Source: Pseudopithomyces maydicus
Lineage: Eukaryota; Ascomycota; Dothideomycetes; Pleosporales; Didymosphaeriaceae
NCBI GenBank assembly: GCA_026873275.1
Contig: JANTUC010000005.1
Span: 372,001-436,000 of the forward strand
Direction of reading: 5' to 3'
DNA length: 64,000 nucleotides
Below are positions 47,036-59,286 of the stretch, one piece after another. Under the pieces are notes generated by a model. It had not been told where the DNA came from, did no database searches, and was given only the letters and a program-made list of their open reading frames with translations. Numbering within the stretch: the stretch's first letter is position 1; the number at the start of each line of letters is the position of its first letter. A program made the position numbers and the translations under genes.

Positions 47036-48658
47036 TCATTTCATCGCGGGTGGTACCAGTGTCCCGCGCTCGCGCAGTATGCGCCCATGCGGCGATGGGC
47101 TCAGTGGCGGCGTGATCGAGGCCATGGGTGGGATTGGCAGCATTCTGATGTTGTCGTCCGCATCCGCGCCCTCGCGCGTGCCCCAGGTTGTCTGCAAGTG
47201 GTTAGCCGCGAACGGGAGACAAAAAAGCCACATGGGGCGAGCTACGGACCTCTGTCACAGTGATGAACCCGTAAAACTTGATAAAGTTGTGGAAGTAGCC
47301 AAACAGGATCGATACGGGCACGAAGCGGATGTCGCCCGGGTTGCGTAGCAGGTGCGGCACTAGTTTGATCGTCTTTGAGAATAGCATGTGTCCGAGGAAC
47401 AAGGCCCACAGCAGCATGCGGCTCTGCCGCTGCTCGTCCTCGGCGTCTGCGTTGTAGTAGCCTGCCTCGCCCAACGCCATGTAGAACAACCCGACGAGGG
47501 CACAGTCGTAGACGAAGGCCCATTGCGTGATGGTCGTCTGGAAGACGGCGTAGAGGGACCAAGGATAGCTTCTGTAGCGGGATGGGTTAGCCATGATCCT
47601 GGCATGGGAGGGGTAGCGCTTGGCTCGTCGAAGCGACTTTCCAAGTGGCTCCAGGCACTTTCGGCGACTTACATCCACATATGCAGCTCGCTCAGGCTGG
47701 TCAAGTTGCTCCTCCAATTGCTACGCACCCACCGCAAGCACTGTCGGAGGTACTTGGGGTCGTGCTCCAGCGTCGTCTCCACCTCGCACTCGCGGTGGTT
47801 CTGCAACTGAATCTTCCAGTCGTGGGAGAAAAGCCATCGAGTGATGAAGTTGTCGTCGTCGGCGTTGAGGAAATGGTCGCTGCCCCACGTCTCATGAGTG
47901 AATCCATATGTGAAGTTGGGGTCTTGCAAAATCTCCGACCTGTAAGCGACCGCTCGTCCAGACAGACACGGGAGACCGCCATCAAGCCAATTACACGCTG
48001 TGCAGTCAAAAGTTCTTCGCACCAAATAGATGGCGCCCAGAAATTCCCAAATGTTATTTCGGTTCTTCCGGCGGAGTTGTTGGTTCGTTCCCACGCCACC
48101 GACGCGAGGGTCCTCAAATGGTGCCAGCATCCACTTGTTGAACTTCTCTGGCAACCACACGTCGTCATCCAATAACAGCGTAATCTTGGTCTGCACCTCC
48201 GGAATTGCTCGGGAGAGCTGGCGGCGCTTGTTCGCCTGACTCACAGACAAGACCTGGATCTTCTTGGGGCAGCCCATCTCTTCCACCATGTGATATAACC
48301 GCTTGACGCGGGAGTCGGGGGTCACGAGAAGCAGCTCGAAGGGCTCGAGGCGGTAGGCGGTCTGCACAGTCTCTTTCAACTGCTGGATGTCTTCCGCCAC
48401 GGTTGGGATGATGACCGTCACATCTTGCGAGGTGATGGTAGGTTCGTCCACGGGTTGTATTGGTGTATATGTCCAGTTTGCCGCCAGGTTTATCCATAAT
48501 CGGATGTAGCGGAATAGACTGTGGCAAGTCAGCTGGTTGTGCCGCTGGTGGCCGGGGGAGCGAGGGTCATGGCAATGCCAGGAGGTGACATACAATGCGG
48601 CCAGGAATATACAAAACCAACTCCAACTAGGAAACATCCATAACGAAAACGGAAACAT
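47036..48658 (-). CDS. Cps1-type GT2 glycosyltransferase (membrane polysaccharide synthase)
   Basis: Four exons give 463 codons including stop: 48658-48594, 48518-47673, 47571-47250 and 47191-47036. An N-terminal hydrophobic segment (MFPFSLWMFPSWSWFCIFLAA) leads into FLFRYIRLWINLAANW, then the GT2 core: DVTVIIPTVAEDI, UDP-sugar and metal site in LLLDDDVWLP, acceptor region WGSDHFLNADDDNFITRW and the QCLRW motif (QxxRW) of processive synthases. Further membrane helices follow, and the short cytosolic tail starts TTWGTREGADADD. It matches the Cps1/hyaluronan-synthase-like fungal group, whose members make an extracellular polysaccharide needed for hyphal growth. The first intron (75 bp, GTATGT donor, CTGAC branch) has no stop and keeps frame if retained. 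An upstream ATG at 48721 would add 21 residues. Intron 3 has the less usual donor GTCCGT. Confidence 0.88.
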
Positions 48659-49752
48659 GGCAACGACCGACGAATGTGCTAGGAAAGAAGAGGTGCGGAG
48701 GGCAACGGAAACGAAGATCACATTGATGGAGGAGGGAATCCGACCGTTCCCCGGAGGGAGGACGGGAGACTAAATATCCAAGCCACATGTTTGCAGGCCC
48801 GGGCGTCGAATGATGGTTCGGTCCCGGCGCTGTTTAAGCTGCAGGACATCTTCTTAGCAGCATTTGGGGTAGTGTTAACATGGCTGGAGGCACATTTCGA
48901 AATCAGTGTCGAAAGCGTCCAGGGTGGACGCACTAGCGGAATCGACCAGTGACGAGCTCGAGCATCTGCTGGGGACCCGCAAGCCGTTGGATCTCGTGCA
49001 TATCGAGCGACGAGCACCCTGGCCGCTCAGGGATCATCGTCTGCCAGCCTGCAGCGCGAGCGCCGTGTACTTGACCAGCCTGTGCTTTGCCGTCCGCGCT
49101 CGCTCCGGTGGAGATGGTACTAGGGCACGAGACTGGCACCCACGGCAACCAACGACGCTTCGTCCTTTGCCTCTCGTGACCGCGCCTGTCATCCTCTGGC
49201 CGCCCACAACATACCGCGCGCGTGCTCCTCCTGGACGATGCGGCTGATGATCGCACACCAATATATCGCGTCCCCGCTTGGCGGCGGCGGCGGCGCGCCA
49301 ACCCACATCTGAGATCAGGGCTCTAGGCCACTGCACGCTGCGAAAGCGCCATGCACTAGCCGCTGCAAGCGTGCTCCACTGTGAGCATACCTAGGTAGTC
49401 CTGACGGCAGGCGGACCCGCGGTCCTGACTGAGAAGCGCTGTCTGCATTCTTTTTGGGGCTGCAATCGTCTGACGCACTGCCGTGCCGTCGGCTAATCGC
49501 GATATTGTCGTCTCTCCAACACGCATAATTCCAGCAGCATCATGATTGAAATTTGTCCGAATCGGCGGCCAACAGGAATTTTTTTGCAGGCCGTCACGCC
49601 TTGCTTGCAGGTGGCCAGTTGCAGTAACTCGTCCTTCCTAATGCGCAAGAGCGTGCTGGATGGCCACGCAGCCTTGCCTGAACGTGGGTAAAAGAAGCCG
49701 GCGTCCCAAACACCTGGAGATTAAGGCGTCCGAACACCGATGCGAAGCCTTC

Positions 49753-49775
49753 TTTTTTTTTTTTTTTTTTTTTTT
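49753..49775. repeat. T23 homopolymer
   Basis: An uninterrupted run of 23 T on the + strand. On the minus strand it could be the poly(A) end of an old retroposed copy, but I see no target duplication or retroelement frame beside it. Confidence 0.9.
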
Positions 49776-52516
49776 GCCCTGAATGAAGGGCTCGCGATGA
49801 CGAGCCTGTCTTTTGACTTCCACAAAGACAAGGCTCTCTGTAACATGGCTCAAGGTTGACACAATCAATATCGCTGAGCCGACTGCAACCAACAGAAAGA
49901 GAAGGCAAGGTACCTGGACTCGGCTGAAGAGAACATGGCCTAATTCAAGCTCATGTACAGTACATGCACGAGCTGGGGTACCTCGCTCTTGCAGATCTGT
50001 AGGCTTCGTCGGACCGCGGGTAACCTTCCGCGTCGAATCACGGTGCCTGTGGGCTGGGGTTGTCGTGCTCATGCATGGCGTACGGATATTAATGTTGTGT
50101 GTGGGTGGCTCGATCCCACCATTGCGGGAGAGCGTGCTAGAGTGGCTTGCTTGGGTAACGCTACGCCGCTGGAATACCTTACGCTTTTTTCTTTGGCGAC
50201 AGACGAGGCACGAATGGCATTCGGGTACTGAAAAGATTCTGTAAAATAACTTCGGTATCGAATGTTCCAGGTAGGTCAGCCGCATATTGAACCGCCCAGC
50301 ACTCGACGGAAAGGCACAAGAGCCCTTAGGAAATTGGCCTTTGATGTACACATGTCGTCCGAAAAAGGTTGCGTCATTATCCAGGCATCGTGAAACGAGC
50401 GTGGTGTCTTGCATTCGCGGAGATACAGCCGCTTCCACGCGAGACACCGACAGGCGTCTTCGAGCAGGCCCACAGACTACAGGTGTACGGAACAACAATG
50501 CTGCATATTGTAACAATATACTTGCAAGCCCGGTGCCACTCAGCCACCATGTCGAGCTTCAGGTCAAAACAGGACCGAATCTTATCCCTTGGGGCTGATG
50601 CCTCTGTGCCTGGTATATGATGTAGGCTTGCAGGTTGGCCTTTATTGCTATTTTTGATAATATCCATCCCACGGAATGCCCCGGAATACTCACCGGATCG
50701 AGTACACCAAGCAAAGACGTGGCCACAAACCGCCAGCTAGCGAGCAAAACAACGTCAAGGCTACCCTTATCAGTGTCAGACCGACAGTCTCGAACCACTT
50801 CGAAGTGGTTCAAATCAGTGGGTCGCTTGTTTGGTATTGGTGACAGGGGAATTTTAATTTCGGGAGACAACAAGTGACACGCAACTTCTCCATTGTCGGT
50901 GTTGGCATCGCCTCTCCTGGACCGGACGCTGCTCAACTTTACCCAAGAATGGGTATGAGGCGATAAGAACTCCCAGAAACAATCCAGTGTTTAGCCGGTC
51001 AGATGAAGTCTCACAGCAGGAGTCGCAGAATACGAAGGAAATGAGTTCACCGAGAAAAAAATATGAGAGCACCTGTGCGTGCTAGCCATAGGAAAAACTG
51101 TGTGGGTGACGTGGACAAGAGCAAATGTCTACAGTATTGCGAACTGTAGAATTCCAGTCTCAGCAAAGCAATAGTCGCCAATTGATAGGTAGTCCCGAGG
51201 CCAGCTGGTGCCAATCTGCGGGTTGACCAACTTGGGGAGGGATTGTTCGGTGTTTTTTCAGGCACATGAAGGGAATATCACGACGTCGGAGCCTCCGTGT
51301 TCCGCGCAGGGTTTGCGTGTGAGGCTGAAACAACATGTGGCTGGTTTGGCCAAGTAGGAGCTACATTTCGTATGGAAGTTCCTCGCAGCAGAGAAGAATC
51401 AGGCCAACATCGGGCATCATTGAAGCACCTCGAGGTAGATGGTAGCGGCATAGCCAGCGGTAGACACGGTGTTCAGCGGGAAAGAAGTCGACGAATGATA
51501 GTAGCTTGAGGTGTTCATGTCCGGGGAGCAGGTGCGATTCAGGAGTCGGTGAAGTAGGTGGAAAATTGTTGGATCTTCCTGTACGACCCCTGAGCTGTTG
51601 TTCAGCAAAGCCTGCTGTCGCCATTAACGGTGTGGTTGGGGCCTGGTCAGCATCAAGATGTTCCGATATCATGGCATCACGCAGCGGAGGCGCGTTCACG
51701 ACGACACCAGCAGACTTACTCCGAGGGGCAATCAGCCACGCTGGGTCCTGGCGACCGGTGTGTTAGCACGAGAAAGGGGCTCGGAGTCAGTGGGTGAGGA
51801 TGGTACCTCTCGACACTCTTGACAAGTACCCAGTACCTAGCACCTAGCTCCTAGCACCTTCCGCTGTGGGCAAGATCCAACCCCGACTCACGCCCCCTCC
51901 GGACAGCCACGCCTGCGGTCAGGACACGAGAGAGCACAGACAGACGGAGCTTCACTGCGGTGCTGAGGCCGGGCGTCCCCCAGGTAAAAGGGCCGGCGGC
52001 GGCGGTGGTGTGGAGGTGTGAGGTCGTGGTCGCGGAAGCAAAAACGGGCACGCCAGGCGGCTAGCGTACCAGGACAATGACACGTATCCCGGAAACAATA
52101 TTAGTCAACGGCCTTAAGTCGCTTCAGTGACGACCTGCTGCCGTTCGCGCGACTTCTCGCAACCCCGTCGACGCCGAAGGATTCGAGCGGCATCCCTTAG
52201 CAGCCAGGGCACACGGCTTGCGCGCTTGCTCGAGGGGCCGGGGTCGCACGTCGAGGGCATCCTGGCCCACGTTTCCCCCATCCTGGGTCCGCTAGAGCTG
52301 AGGTGAGGGTGTGGTGGCTTCGTGAAGAGGGCCGGGGGCAGCGAGCAGCCGTCTTCCCCACACCAAGCCACTGGGTGGTGACGACATCCGCGCGACATGC
52401 AGTATGCGTCTCTCTGCTCGAGCCCAGCTGCCGTGCATGCTTCCTGGACCGCATGACCCGCATCTGGTTCTTTTCTGCTCGCCAAAATGTCCTGGAGGAG
52501 CCCAGCCCGCGACACT

Positions 52517-52528
52517 CCCCCCCCCCCC
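52517..52528. repeat. C12 homopolymer
   Basis: An uninterrupted run of 12 C in a GC-rich part of the gene-poor stretch. Confidence 0.9.
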
Positions 52529-55500
52529 AGGCGCCTCGCCCGTTCCCCAATCCCGCAGTCGCAGCCGCCTTGTCAGACCGAACCTTGCCAGTTCCTCCAT
52601 GTCGCCCTGCCTCGCCTGCAGGCGTCGCCAGCCGATATCGAAACGAACGTAACCCCCTTCGCACACCGAGGGCTTGCTTCCTGTTGGTCGTGACATGAAC
52701 CTCTCGCAGACCGATCGGTGTGAGAGCGAGGGCAGCTCACTGTGCTTTCCTTGTCAGTCAGAGACAGCCACTCTATTGCCTGTCTTCCCACCCGCAGCTT
52801 GAGCTCGCTCGACAATGCAGTCATCGGCTGCCCTGCGGTCACACCGCATTCACATCATTCTCTCCTCAGGAGTCCCCAGCAGGGGTGAAGATCTGCCAGA
52901 TTAGACTGCAATCATGCACGTCGTCTTGCCGACTTGGGGTATACCCTCATGGCAGAACGCGTACCCCTGATATGCATCTTCAACTCGTATGCTCGAGTTA
53001 CCTCTGATTACGAGACACTTGCAAGAATTTCAGCTACCTAACGAGGAATCCTTGCGTGGCCTGCTCTCGAGCAAATACATGGCGCGAGAAGCACATGTTA
53101 CTTTTGTCCCGAGCTGAGAGCTTACACTCAACCCTGTGAGTAAAGGTCGAGCGCGCATATCGTTCAAACGTCAACACATCCTCGACGGCGGGGAACGTGC
53201 GATTAGGCTAGTTACGATCGCTGTGGATGAACGACCATTGCGTCGCCGAGCACGAAGTAGCTGCGGGTCAATGTCATCGCCTACTTGCGTAATCCAGACG
53301 AAACGACTTGCCGTCCACACTGCCAGATCCCCGGGCTCTGACGTGTAGGTCAATGTGAACACCAATTGACGAAATGGAACAGAATACACGACGGCACAAC
53401 TCTACAGATCATACCTCTACCAAGTTTGCCAAGTGTTTGCGGTCCAGCCTTGAGTGGGATTAAAACTTTCTAGAAGCATTCACGGAATCATGACTCAACC
53501 CTCATGTGACATGCGATGTTACCACCCTGGAAATTTCAATTACGAACCTCGTGTGCTTTTCGTTCAATGTTTCGTTACATACGCTGTAAAAACCACTGCT
53601 CCACATTTCAAAGTTTGTTGGGATACCCCACCGAAAAGATCCTGCAACCACATGGGAAGACCGATCGTGTTGCGTTAGTTCTGCAGGTCATACAGACGCC
53701 CATCCATTGACCAGCTAGCGTTCCAGGGTTCATTTGTCCTTCACACCTTCATTATCCCGCATATCGAGACGAGCACTATGCTGAACAAACTTCAGGGAAG
53801 CGACAACCCCCAAGGTTCTTGCCTACTCGCCTGAAAGCTCCCACGGATGGTCCTGCCACATTCGGCACCTCGAGACACGAACGCAACCTCCGCGCAGCTC
53901 TATTCCCTGTTTGAAGACGGGATCCAATTTACGAATGGACATGCGGCAACGTGGTACAACCGATCGCTGATTCAAAGCATCCTCGAAACGGGATCCCTGG
54001 CCGTGGAGTTATGGCGACCATGGTGTTCTATTTCCATCCCACTCTGCACCCCCGCGCGTCAGGCGGCAAGCGTATTTCTTCCACAAAGTTCCAGGCTTCG
54101 CTACCATGCAAGGACAGACATATTCTTCAAACACACAACACGCAATAGGAAGGCTGCGGTGCTTCTATAATGCTTGTCGGCGTTATCGCGTTCAGTCCAT
54201 TGGGTGGGAACGGCCGTCCGTGGTGCTGAATTCTGCACTGCGGGGTGGCAGATTAATGCCAATGTTCGAATCGACGGGGACGGGGTTCAAGAGAACGTAA
54301 AAGCGCATGGCCCTGCTCATGTCTAACTTGAAGCGGCACCTGAGTGCGGCCTGGTTGCACAGCATCTACGATCTCTCACGACCTGGATTGCGACCGGAAT
54401 TATCATTCATGTTTTGCTTCTTCCATATGAGCGTCCGATGCGGTGGAACAATGGATGGTTTGCGTCTTTTGTTTGCGCCCCACCATTCCACGTTGACCAT
54501 ATATCATCAGCATACCCGCATGAATAGCTGACTGGGATCAGTAACTTCGGTGTTGTTCCTTGTACCAATAGCGCTTGCATGCTGCTGATTGAGGCTGTCC
54601 GTCGGCCGACAGCTGCATCAGTGAAGGTCGAACATGTGAATCTGAAGGCACAACAACTCAGCCCTCCACTCAGGACACCTGGATGTCATTCGACATTACC
54701 GCCGCCTCAACCGCCATATGGATTGTTTACCTCTATCAGGAACAAGCAGGGTCGTCTCGGTGAATTAAAGGAGGGCAAAGCACCGGCTAATCCTATGAGC
54801 GGATGAATCGTGTCAGATACCCCACTTGGACATTCCGAAAATGCGTTCGTCGGAGGACTGCATACACCGCGAGGAAGTCAACTCCGAGCATGTGCGAGCA
54901 ACTCCAAGGCCCTTTCTGCACCAGCAGAACAGCTTAGATGTGTGACCCACTCGAGAAGAAAGAGCCTGTGCCCGTGAGCCGATTCTTATATCTGCGTTCT
55001 GAATCGCTTTTGAAATATCGTATCCAAATAGAAACACGTGACTCTAATTTTCATATTTTCCATTTACCGAAGATGGGGTACAGCCATAAAACGCAGTGCC
55101 ACTCGCCTCTATATACGAGTATAGAAAGAGAGAGCGGAGCGATCAGTGTGGGACCAAGTAGAATGACATGGCCATCACCATAAAATTATCATGACCAAAT
55201 CGAAATACGATATTGGGACCGAACGAACTCCATCCAACGATATCCATTTTCGATTTTATCAAGACGCCAGACAGATGCCAGACTGAACATAAGCGAAGAT
55301 CACCAAGAAATCCATCTTATTTAGATCACATGCAAAAGAATATAGGTATGACTACATCACGCCAGCATAGCTCAGCCATACAAAAACAGTAATCTAATTC
55401 ACCACCCAAAAAGCACACCACCTCTACACTCACACACCACAACAACATAACCCCAACGCGCAACATCTCAGCTCCCCAATTTTAACCCCCTTCCGCTTTC

Positions 55501-56550
55501 CCTTCAACCCGCCTGGTCCCTTAAAAATTGCCCTCGTTATGTCCGCCGCCGCACAAGTGTGAACAGCACCCTCACCCCCTCACAGCCACCCTTCCTTCAC
55601 CCCGGGAATAAACCCGCAGCACAACCACCAACCCGCAGCCCAACCCAACACCCAGCACGTGCCCGAACCCCTTGGAAACCCAGAGCCTCAACCCGGCAGT
55701 TCCCCATTCCGGCCCGCCAAACCGGCAAATTTACCATCCCACGGCTTCGGGTAGCCCGGCGGTTACGGTTTACGGTACGGTACGATACGGTACGGTACGG
55801 TACGGCGCCGCACGGATCCGATAGATGGATGACATACATACATATGTACGTCTGTACGTACGTATGTGTGTATGTATGCGCGTGTGCGTGTATACAAGGT
55901 GCGGTGTCGTGCCGGATGGGCGTGCCGAAAAATCTACGGAACCCTGGCCCTCGTGATTCCAGGGGTAGGCCGGGGTGGAGTGACTTGATGGGATGGAGAG
56001 GGCGAAGGTCCGGAGTGTGTTGAAGAACGGTGATGGGTAGGCTGGGAGTGTGTAGGCCGGTTGGGGTTGGGGGAGTTGGGAGGGAAGGCGCGAAGGCGGG
56101 AAGGAGGAAGGTGGGGAAGAAGGAAAGTGGGAAAGTGGGAAAGTGGGAAAGTGGGAAGGTGGGAAGGAGGGAAAGAGGGAATGATTTTTTGAAAGGTGAT
56201 ATCTAACGTGTTGCTTCTGAAGGACAGGTATTGTAATATAAACTCGACTTCAACCTTATTGTTTCAGATAGGCTTGAGCAGTTGTAAATATAACGATTAT
56301 GTACGTTAACTTGAGGTCCTATGGCACCCTTAAACTAACTATCACAAAAGTAGATACCTCGTTAAAACAAATATCATTCGATTTACACATACCAAACTTG
56401 ATAGTATGGCACTGACACTTGGGGACATAATTATTGGATACGTCCGCGAGAGGAACGTACATAGTACGATAGACTCGCTGAGAAGGTATCCACACCATCG
56501 TATAGACACATAAATTATTTTCTTTTCTACCTCTTCCAACCAAAACTTCC

Positions 56551-58821
56551 CTACTCAAACCCCTCAAACTCACTCTCGCTCCCCTCTCCACCCACCTTCT
56601 TCTTCTTCTCCTCCTTCCCCTGCCTCTCCCGATTCCTACTCCCAATCTTCGCCCCCCTCTTCTTATTCTCCACCCTCCTCTCATACCCGCTCTTCGTACT
56701 AATCCTATTCTTGACCTTGCCCTCCTCCGTCTTCACCGTCCTCCTAGCCTCCACCCCCTTCTTCTTCAACTCCTGCTTATCCTTCTTACTCACATCCGGC
56801 AGCGCATCCAGCAGCCACTGCTTCACGCTCATCTGGCCCTCCTCAACGCCGCGCAGCTTCTCGCTCGCACGGATCACGTTCGCGATGAGCTTCACGTAGG
56901 GGATGTCTTCCTGCGTGTAGAAGGTGACGGCGACGCCGCCCTCGCGACCGGCGCGCCCCGTGCGGCCCACGCGGTGCACGTACGCGGCGGCCGAGTTGGG
57001 CACGTCGTAGTTTACGACGCCGTTGAGGCCGCGGAAGTCGACGCCGCGGGCGAGCAGGTCGGTCGTGATGAGAACCCAGATTTCGCCCCGCCGGAATTGC
57101 GTCATGATATGCTCGCGGGCGGTGCCGGAGAGGTCGGCGTGGAGGACGGCGATGCGAGAACTTCCTCCTGCCTCGGGCGGAATATCGTATAGGAGCTCGG
57201 AGTGGAGTGCTATGGCTCGAGGGATGGTTTGCGTAAAGACGAGGAAGGGTGGGCGAAGGGATGGACCGGAGCTGTTGGCCGGTGCGGCGGTGGGGTGGAG
57301 GAGTTGGCGGAGGCCGAGGAGTTTACCTTGTTCGGTTGCGGCGTAGGTGAGTTGGTGGGAAATGTTCGGGATAGCGGTATCTTTTAGGCCTACAACGAGA
57401 CGTACGAGGGGGCGACGGGCTGGCAGTTCTGTGGCAGAAGAGGAGAGCGTCTCCCAGCGGGAATTGAGGGTAGATATGGCGAGTGCTTCGATATTGGAGC
57501 CCATGGTTGCTGACCAGAGACCGACACGGAGCAGAGGGTTCGTGCATGCATTCCAGATGGAGAGAGTCTGTTCGCGGAAAAGAGGGTCTAGAAGGACATC
57601 GGCCTCATCGAGAACGAGGTGGCGGACAGTAGCGAGAGAGGCAACGGTATTGTCGGTTTGCTTGAGCGCATTCAACAGTGCTGCTGGTGTGGTAACTAGG
57701 ATGGCGGCCTTGACTTTCTCAGACCGTCTCCGCTTCCGCTTCTTCTGCTGAGTAGCCTTGACTTCGTTCTCACTGTCTGTCGCGCTCTCCTCTTCGTCCG
57801 ACCCATCTGCGGCCTCTGCGGCCTCTGCATCATCTTCCACATCTTCCTCTTCCGATCGGTCTACGACTTCCATGCCTTTCTTCATAAGTGAAGCTTTAAG
57901 CCCAGTCCCCTTGGACAGCTTCCTCGCCTCGTTCACGATCTGCGATGCCAGTTCTCGGGTCGGCGCGATGACAATGGCGCGAATGCCGGCTTCGCCATCT
58001 GCCGCCTTTTCGGACAAGAGCGCATCGATGATGGGAATCAAGAATGCAATCGTCTTTCCGCTGCCTGTGGGTGCCACGCTCAACAGATCAATATCATCCT
58101 TGAGCTCCGCACCAGACGCGTTGCTTGCAAGATCATTTTGACCGTCTTCGCCCTCTTTTCTTGACCGCAATAGCAGCGGCAATGTACCAAGTTGCACCTC
58201 GGTGGGCAACGTGTAAGCCTGCTCCCTCAAGTTCTCCGCCAACCGCCTCGATATGCCGTATCTTGAGCGCAATTGGGCAAAAGCAGTCAGCGGCTGTGGG
58301 AAGAGCTGCTTCTTCGCATCCTTCTTTTTCTCCGCTTCTTTCTTTTCCTTCTTTTCCTTCTTTCGCTTCTTTTTCTTCTTCTCAGACTGAACCTCTTCCT
58401 CCTGGGGCGCAAAGTCCTCCAGCACGGTGATCTTCAGCTTGTGCGACCGCAGTATCCGCTTGCTCTCGTCCTCGTCGTAAGGCTCAGCTTCCTCTTCTTC
58501 TTGTGCTCCATTCTGATCTTCGGATTTCCGCTTCTGGTCCGCGCGCTTCTGTTTTTTCTGTGCCGACTTTGCGCTTGGTTCTGCATCATCGTGGTTGGAC
58601 GGGGCGCCGAAGAAATCTATATCTGCAGGCAGCGGTGCAGCAGGTTCTTCCACATCCTTGCCTCTTTTCCGCTTCTTCGTTTTCTTCGTCTCGGTGGATT
58701 GCGCAACGGGTTCGTCGTGGCCGAACAGCTGCGGATTTGCGACGGCGCCGGCAGAGGGAAGCTTCTGCGCGGGCGCAGATTGTGCCGGTTTGGAGCGTGA
58801 GAGGAGTTTGAAGACGTTCAT
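56551..58821 (-). CDS. ROK1: ATP-dependent DEAD-box RNA helicase, Rok1/DDX52 type
   Basis: An intact single exon of 756 residues. Rok1 acts in the nucleolus in early 40S ribosome assembly. After about 170 residues rich in Lys/Glu (nuclear/nucleolar tail) comes the helicase core: Q-motif-like LPTEVQ, motif I APTGSGKT, Ia PTRELASQ, II LDEADVLLD, III SAT, V TTDLLARGVDFRGLNGVVNYD and VI HRVGRTGRAG. The stretch LLARGVDFRG and the order of N-terminal blocks point to Rok1 rather than other DEAD proteins. An acidic Ser/Glu insert sits between Ia and the segment before motif II (GSDEEESATDSENE). The C-terminus is again Lys/Arg/Glu-rich. There are no introns and no frame breaks despite the length. The start ATG is the first in the frame. 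Confidence 0.92.
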   Translation of the reverse strand: MNVFKLLSRSKPAQSAPAQKLPSAGAVANPQLFGHDEPVAQSTETKKTKKRKRGKDVEEPAAPLPADIDFFGAPSNHDDAEPSAKSAQKKQKRADQKRKSEDQNGAQEEEEAEPYDEDESKRILRSHKLKITVLEDFAPQEEEVQSEKKKKKRKKEKKEKKEAEKKKDAKKQLFPQPLTAFAQLRSRYGISRRLAENLREQAYTLPTEVQLGTLPLLLRSRKEGEDGQNDLASNASGAELKDDIDLLSVAPTGSGKTIAFLIPIIDALLSEKAADGEAGIRAIVIAPTRELASQIVNEARKLSKGTGLKASLMKKGMEVVDRSEEEDVEDDAEAAEAADGSDEEESATDSENEVKATQQKKRKRRRSEKVKAAILVTTPAALLNALKQTDNTVASLATVRHLVLDEADVLLDPLFREQTLSIWNACTNPLLRVGLWSATMGSNIEALAISTLNSRWETLSSSATELPARRPLVRLVVGLKDTAIPNISHQLTYAATEQGKLLGLRQLLHPTAAPANSSGPSLRPPFLVFTQTIPRAIALHSELLYDIPPEAGGSSRIAVLHADLSGTAREHIMTQFRRGEIWVLITTDLLARGVDFRGLNGVVNYDVPNSAAAYVHRVGRTGRAGREGGVAVTFYTQEDIPYVKLIANVIRASEKLRGVEEGQMSVKQWLLDALPDVSKKDKQELKKKGVEARRTVKTEEGKVKNRISTKSGYERRVENKKRGAKIGSRNRERQGKEEKKKKVGGEGSESEFEGFE

Positions 58822-59286
58822 GGTGCCACGCTTCGACGGTATGCTCGAACGTGTGAAAAGAACAGTTCGCTGTCGGCTGGAAAGCAGGTCACGCTCGCAA
58901 TGCGGAAGCTGTCACAAAAAGTTCGATGCTGCTCAAAAGTTGCCCGCGCCTCGGCCAATCGGCAAAAAGAAACGCCGATGTCACAGCAGCATCATTGTAT
59001 TGACAGCGATTTCACATCAGATGAAAGTCGAAAAAATGCATTTACTAGTTGCACAGGAGAGAAAAGGAAATCTAGCCAGAGTATGTGCAGCAATAATGGT
59101 ACAGTAGTGGCCATTACATGTGCGCCGCGTGCGCATTTCACCCATCCGTTCCCGGTATCCGTCATTCCGAGATCAATGTATTGAGCTTTTCAATTCAGTC
59201 ACGCCCTACATCCGTCCGTTACATTTGCCCGCGGAGCCATAACCTCGGCCTCTTTGAGGTAGTTGGATATCATCGATTATGTGCAT

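Larger units (their letters stand above)
48659..56550. other. Gene-poor stretch, nearly 8 kb
   Basis: I found no supported gene on either strand: open frames are short, overlap on several strands and show no motifs. The stretch holds a T23 run at 49753-49775, a C12 run at 52517-52528, GTACG repeats at about 55770-55803 and TACGT/GTAT repeats at 55835-55890, and GTGGGAAA repeats at about 56125-56170. It may contain noncoding RNAs, diverged mobile DNA or regulatory DNA; nothing in the sequence lets me choose. Confidence 0.5.

Noticed and set aside
50104..50120. Possible tRNA T-arm (GGTGG, 7-base loop with TCGA, CCACC)
   Set aside because: The arm pairs well, but I cannot find a matching acceptor stem, D-arm or anticodon loop at the right distances. 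A tRNA covariance search would decide.
49638..50516. 292-residue minus-strand frame
   Set aside because: Includes a poly-Lys run that is only the T23 homopolymer read backwards; no domain.
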